Below are positions 62,772 through 64,000 of a stretch of 64,000 bases of DNA, one piece after another. A model generated the notes under the pieces. The model saw nothing but the letters and a program-made list of their open reading frames with translations. It did no database searches and had not been told where the DNA came from. Origin of the DNA: Akkermansia muciniphila (GTDB lineage: Bacteria; Verrucomicrobiota; Verrucomicrobiia; Verrucomicrobiales; Akkermansiaceae); the NCBI GenBank assembly GCA_945888515.1, contig CAMDAD010000004.1, positions 1 through 64,000 on the forward strand, in the 5' to 3' direction. The position numbers and the translations under genes were made by a program. How positions within the stretch are numbered: position 1 is the first letter of the stretch; each line of letters starts with the position of its first letter.

Positions 62772-64000
62772 ATGGCTCGCAATTCATCCGGCAAATCCAC
62801 TCCCCCACGTCGCCCTAGCAATGCCGGTGAAGCTCACCAACCGACCATTGTATCGCTATTGCTCCTATGGCCGTTTCACCTGTTTCACCATATCATCCGC
62901 CCGCGCCCGCTGTGGGTGCGATTTTTTCTTCGCCTGATGGGTGATCCATGCATCGCAGGAGTGTATGCGTTAGTGTTTCTCTCAATCATTTACGGCATTC
63001 GCGCCAAGCAATACGACCTGAAAAAAATTCACGAAATGCCCGAGCGCTCGGTAATCCTCGACCGTCGCGGCGAAGAGTTGGCCCGAATGCATGGCGAGAT
63101 CCGCGATATCATTGCCCTCGACCAAGTATCCGACAGTTTCCGCAAGGCCATCCTCGCGCGAGAAGACGAGCGCTTTTATCGACATGGCGCTTTTGATCCC
63201 ATTGGTATCGTTCGCGCTGCCTACAACAACATGCAAGGCAAGCGTGAGGGAGCCTCCACAATCACACAGCAGTTGGCGGCGGATGTTTTTAAGCTGAAAC
63301 AATACGGCATCAAGCAAAGCAAGCTGCAGCTCATCGATCGAAAATTTCTCGAAATCGCTATCGCCTACCGTATCGAAACATACCTTGGAAGCAAAGACCG
63401 AGTGCTGGAAGCTTACCTGAACTCGATTAACTGGGGCCGCTCGATTCGAGGCATTCAGGAAGCTTCACGCATTTACTTTGAAAAAAACGCTTCAGAGTTA
63501 AATCTATCCGAATCCGCGATGCTCGCAGGGATCGTGCGTGGGCCAGATGCCTTCAATCCCTTCAACAACCTCGATGCCGCCATCCGTGAGCGCAACTCCA
63601 CGCTGGAGCGCATGGTAAATGCCAAAGCCATCACTCGCGCGCAGGCCGACGAGGCGAAGGCGCAAGCACTCGACATTCGTCCTGCAAACCGGCGCAAGGT
63701 GCGCGAGTCCTATGCTCTCGATGCCATCCGCCGTGATCTAGAAATCATCCTGGAAAAAGAAAACATTGAGTTCGGCGGCCTTATCATCACCACCACGATC
63801 GATCACCTGATTCAAAGCAAAGCCGAGGAAGCGGTAGAAAATACTTTGTCGAAAATCGAAAAAACACCGGGCTATCCCCATCAAACACGCGCGCAGTGGC
63901 AAGCGATTCCAGAAGGCAAAAAAAACCCTACTTCTTATATCCAGGGAGCTGCTGTGGTCATTGAAAATCACACCGGTGCCGTATTGGCATTCGTGGGCGG
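62772..64000 (+). CDS. Class A penicillin-binding protein, glycosyltransferase part (runs off the window)
   Basis: The frame from ATG 62772 is open to the end of the window (about 409 codons). A membrane helix is at about residues 57-76. A GT51 domain follows with Glu131 in EDERFYRHGAFDP, REGASTITQQLAAD and YLNSINWGRSIRG, all intact. The visible end (QGAAVVIENHTGAVLAFVGG) is the start of the transpeptidase domain, so its active-site motifs cannot be checked. It is a second class A PBP, separate from the one at 12591-15035. Confidence 0.9.
   Translation, partial: MARNSSGKSTPPRRPSNAGEAHQPTIVSLLLLWPFHLFHHIIRPRPLWVRFFLRLMGDPCIAGVYALVFLSIIYGIRAKQYDLKKIHEMPERSVILDRRGEELARMHGEIRDIIALDQVSDSFRKAILAREDERFYRHGAFDPIGIVRAAYNNMQGKREGASTITQQLAADVFKLKQYGIKQSKLQLIDRKFLEIAIAYRIETYLGSKDRVLEAYLNSINWGRSIRGIQEASRIYFEKNASELNLSESAMLAGIVRGPDAFNPFNNLDAAIRERNSTLERMVNAKAITRAQADEAKAQALDIRPANRRKVRESYALDAIRRDLEIILEKENIEFGGLIITTTIDHLIQSKAEEAVENTLSKIEKTPGYPHQTRAQWQAIPEGKKNPTSYIQGAAVVIENHTGAVLAFVG

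Overview
The window looks like a chromosomal segment of a member of the Verrucomicrobiota. The strongest pointer is the 1190-residue Verru_Chthon cassette protein A at 53835-57407, a family described from Verrucomicrobium and Chthoniobacter. Supporting signs are secreted DUF1080 and EF-hand proteins, an RNase HIII, a Tat-type M15 peptidase, and a very large ECF sigma / VWA / giant membrane protein operon. Most of the window is vertically inherited housekeeping DNA. No rRNA, tRNA, CRISPR array or prophage was seen; the only mobile DNA is the tail of an IS3-family element at the left edge.

Layout. 1-1.6 kb: IS3-family end that has cut off a DUF1802 gene, a DUF456 membrane protein, and a small secreted CxxC-repeat protein. 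1.8-11.3 kb: two M16 peptidases flank a UPF0324-type anion exporter, rpoN (sigma-54) with a near-consensus -24/-12 promoter in front of it, an outer-membrane barrel protein, a SufR-like regulator with a DUF3592 protein, and ispD. 11.3-16.2 kb: a zinc-ribbon membrane protein behind a class A penicillin-binding protein whose transpeptidase motifs are degenerate, and a MidA/NDUFAF7-type methyltransferase. 16.5-18.8 kb (minus): pssA-pth-rpsF-ssb. 18.9-24.5 kb (plus): rhodanese-like protein, nitroreductase, Tat-exported M15 peptidase, LptF/LptG permease, SulP transporter, EF-hand protein.

24.5-34.3 kb (minus) holds the most unusual block: an ECF sigma factor, an anti-sigma-like/VWA membrane protein and a 2257-residue beta-rich membrane protein, packed with gaps of 11 and 4 bases. 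34.5-41.2 kb (plus): acetyl-CoA synthetase, a coiled-coil protein, a TPR protein, serS and an RRM RNA-binding protein with a long leader. A structured 100-base intergenic stretch and a 55-residue lipoprotein missed by ordinary ORF cut-offs follow at 41.3-41.6 kb. 41.7-48.7 kb: pyruvate carboxylase, an EEP-family phosphodiesterase, rnhC, an HU/IHF protein and folP. 48.8-57.4 kb (minus): valS, a TolC/OprM-type lipoprotein, and the Verru_Chthon A gene with a periplasmic partner. 57.6-61.2 kb (plus): bioF, DUF1080, ftsY and an EfpL-like translation factor. 61.2-62.6 kb (minus): pyrH-frr. The window ends inside a second class A PBP.

Main functional themes are envelope construction (two PBPs, M15 peptidase, LptF/G, PssA, pilin-like protein, outer-membrane proteins), translation (serS, valS, rpsF, pth, frr, EfpL-like), protein targeting (ftsY) and central metabolism (acs, pyc). 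The points most worth following up are the ECF-VWA-giant operon, the probable sigma-54 promoter of rpoN, the glycosyltransferase-only-looking PBP, and the paired hairpins near 41.3 kb. Family assignments were made by reading the translated sequences; no database search was run.
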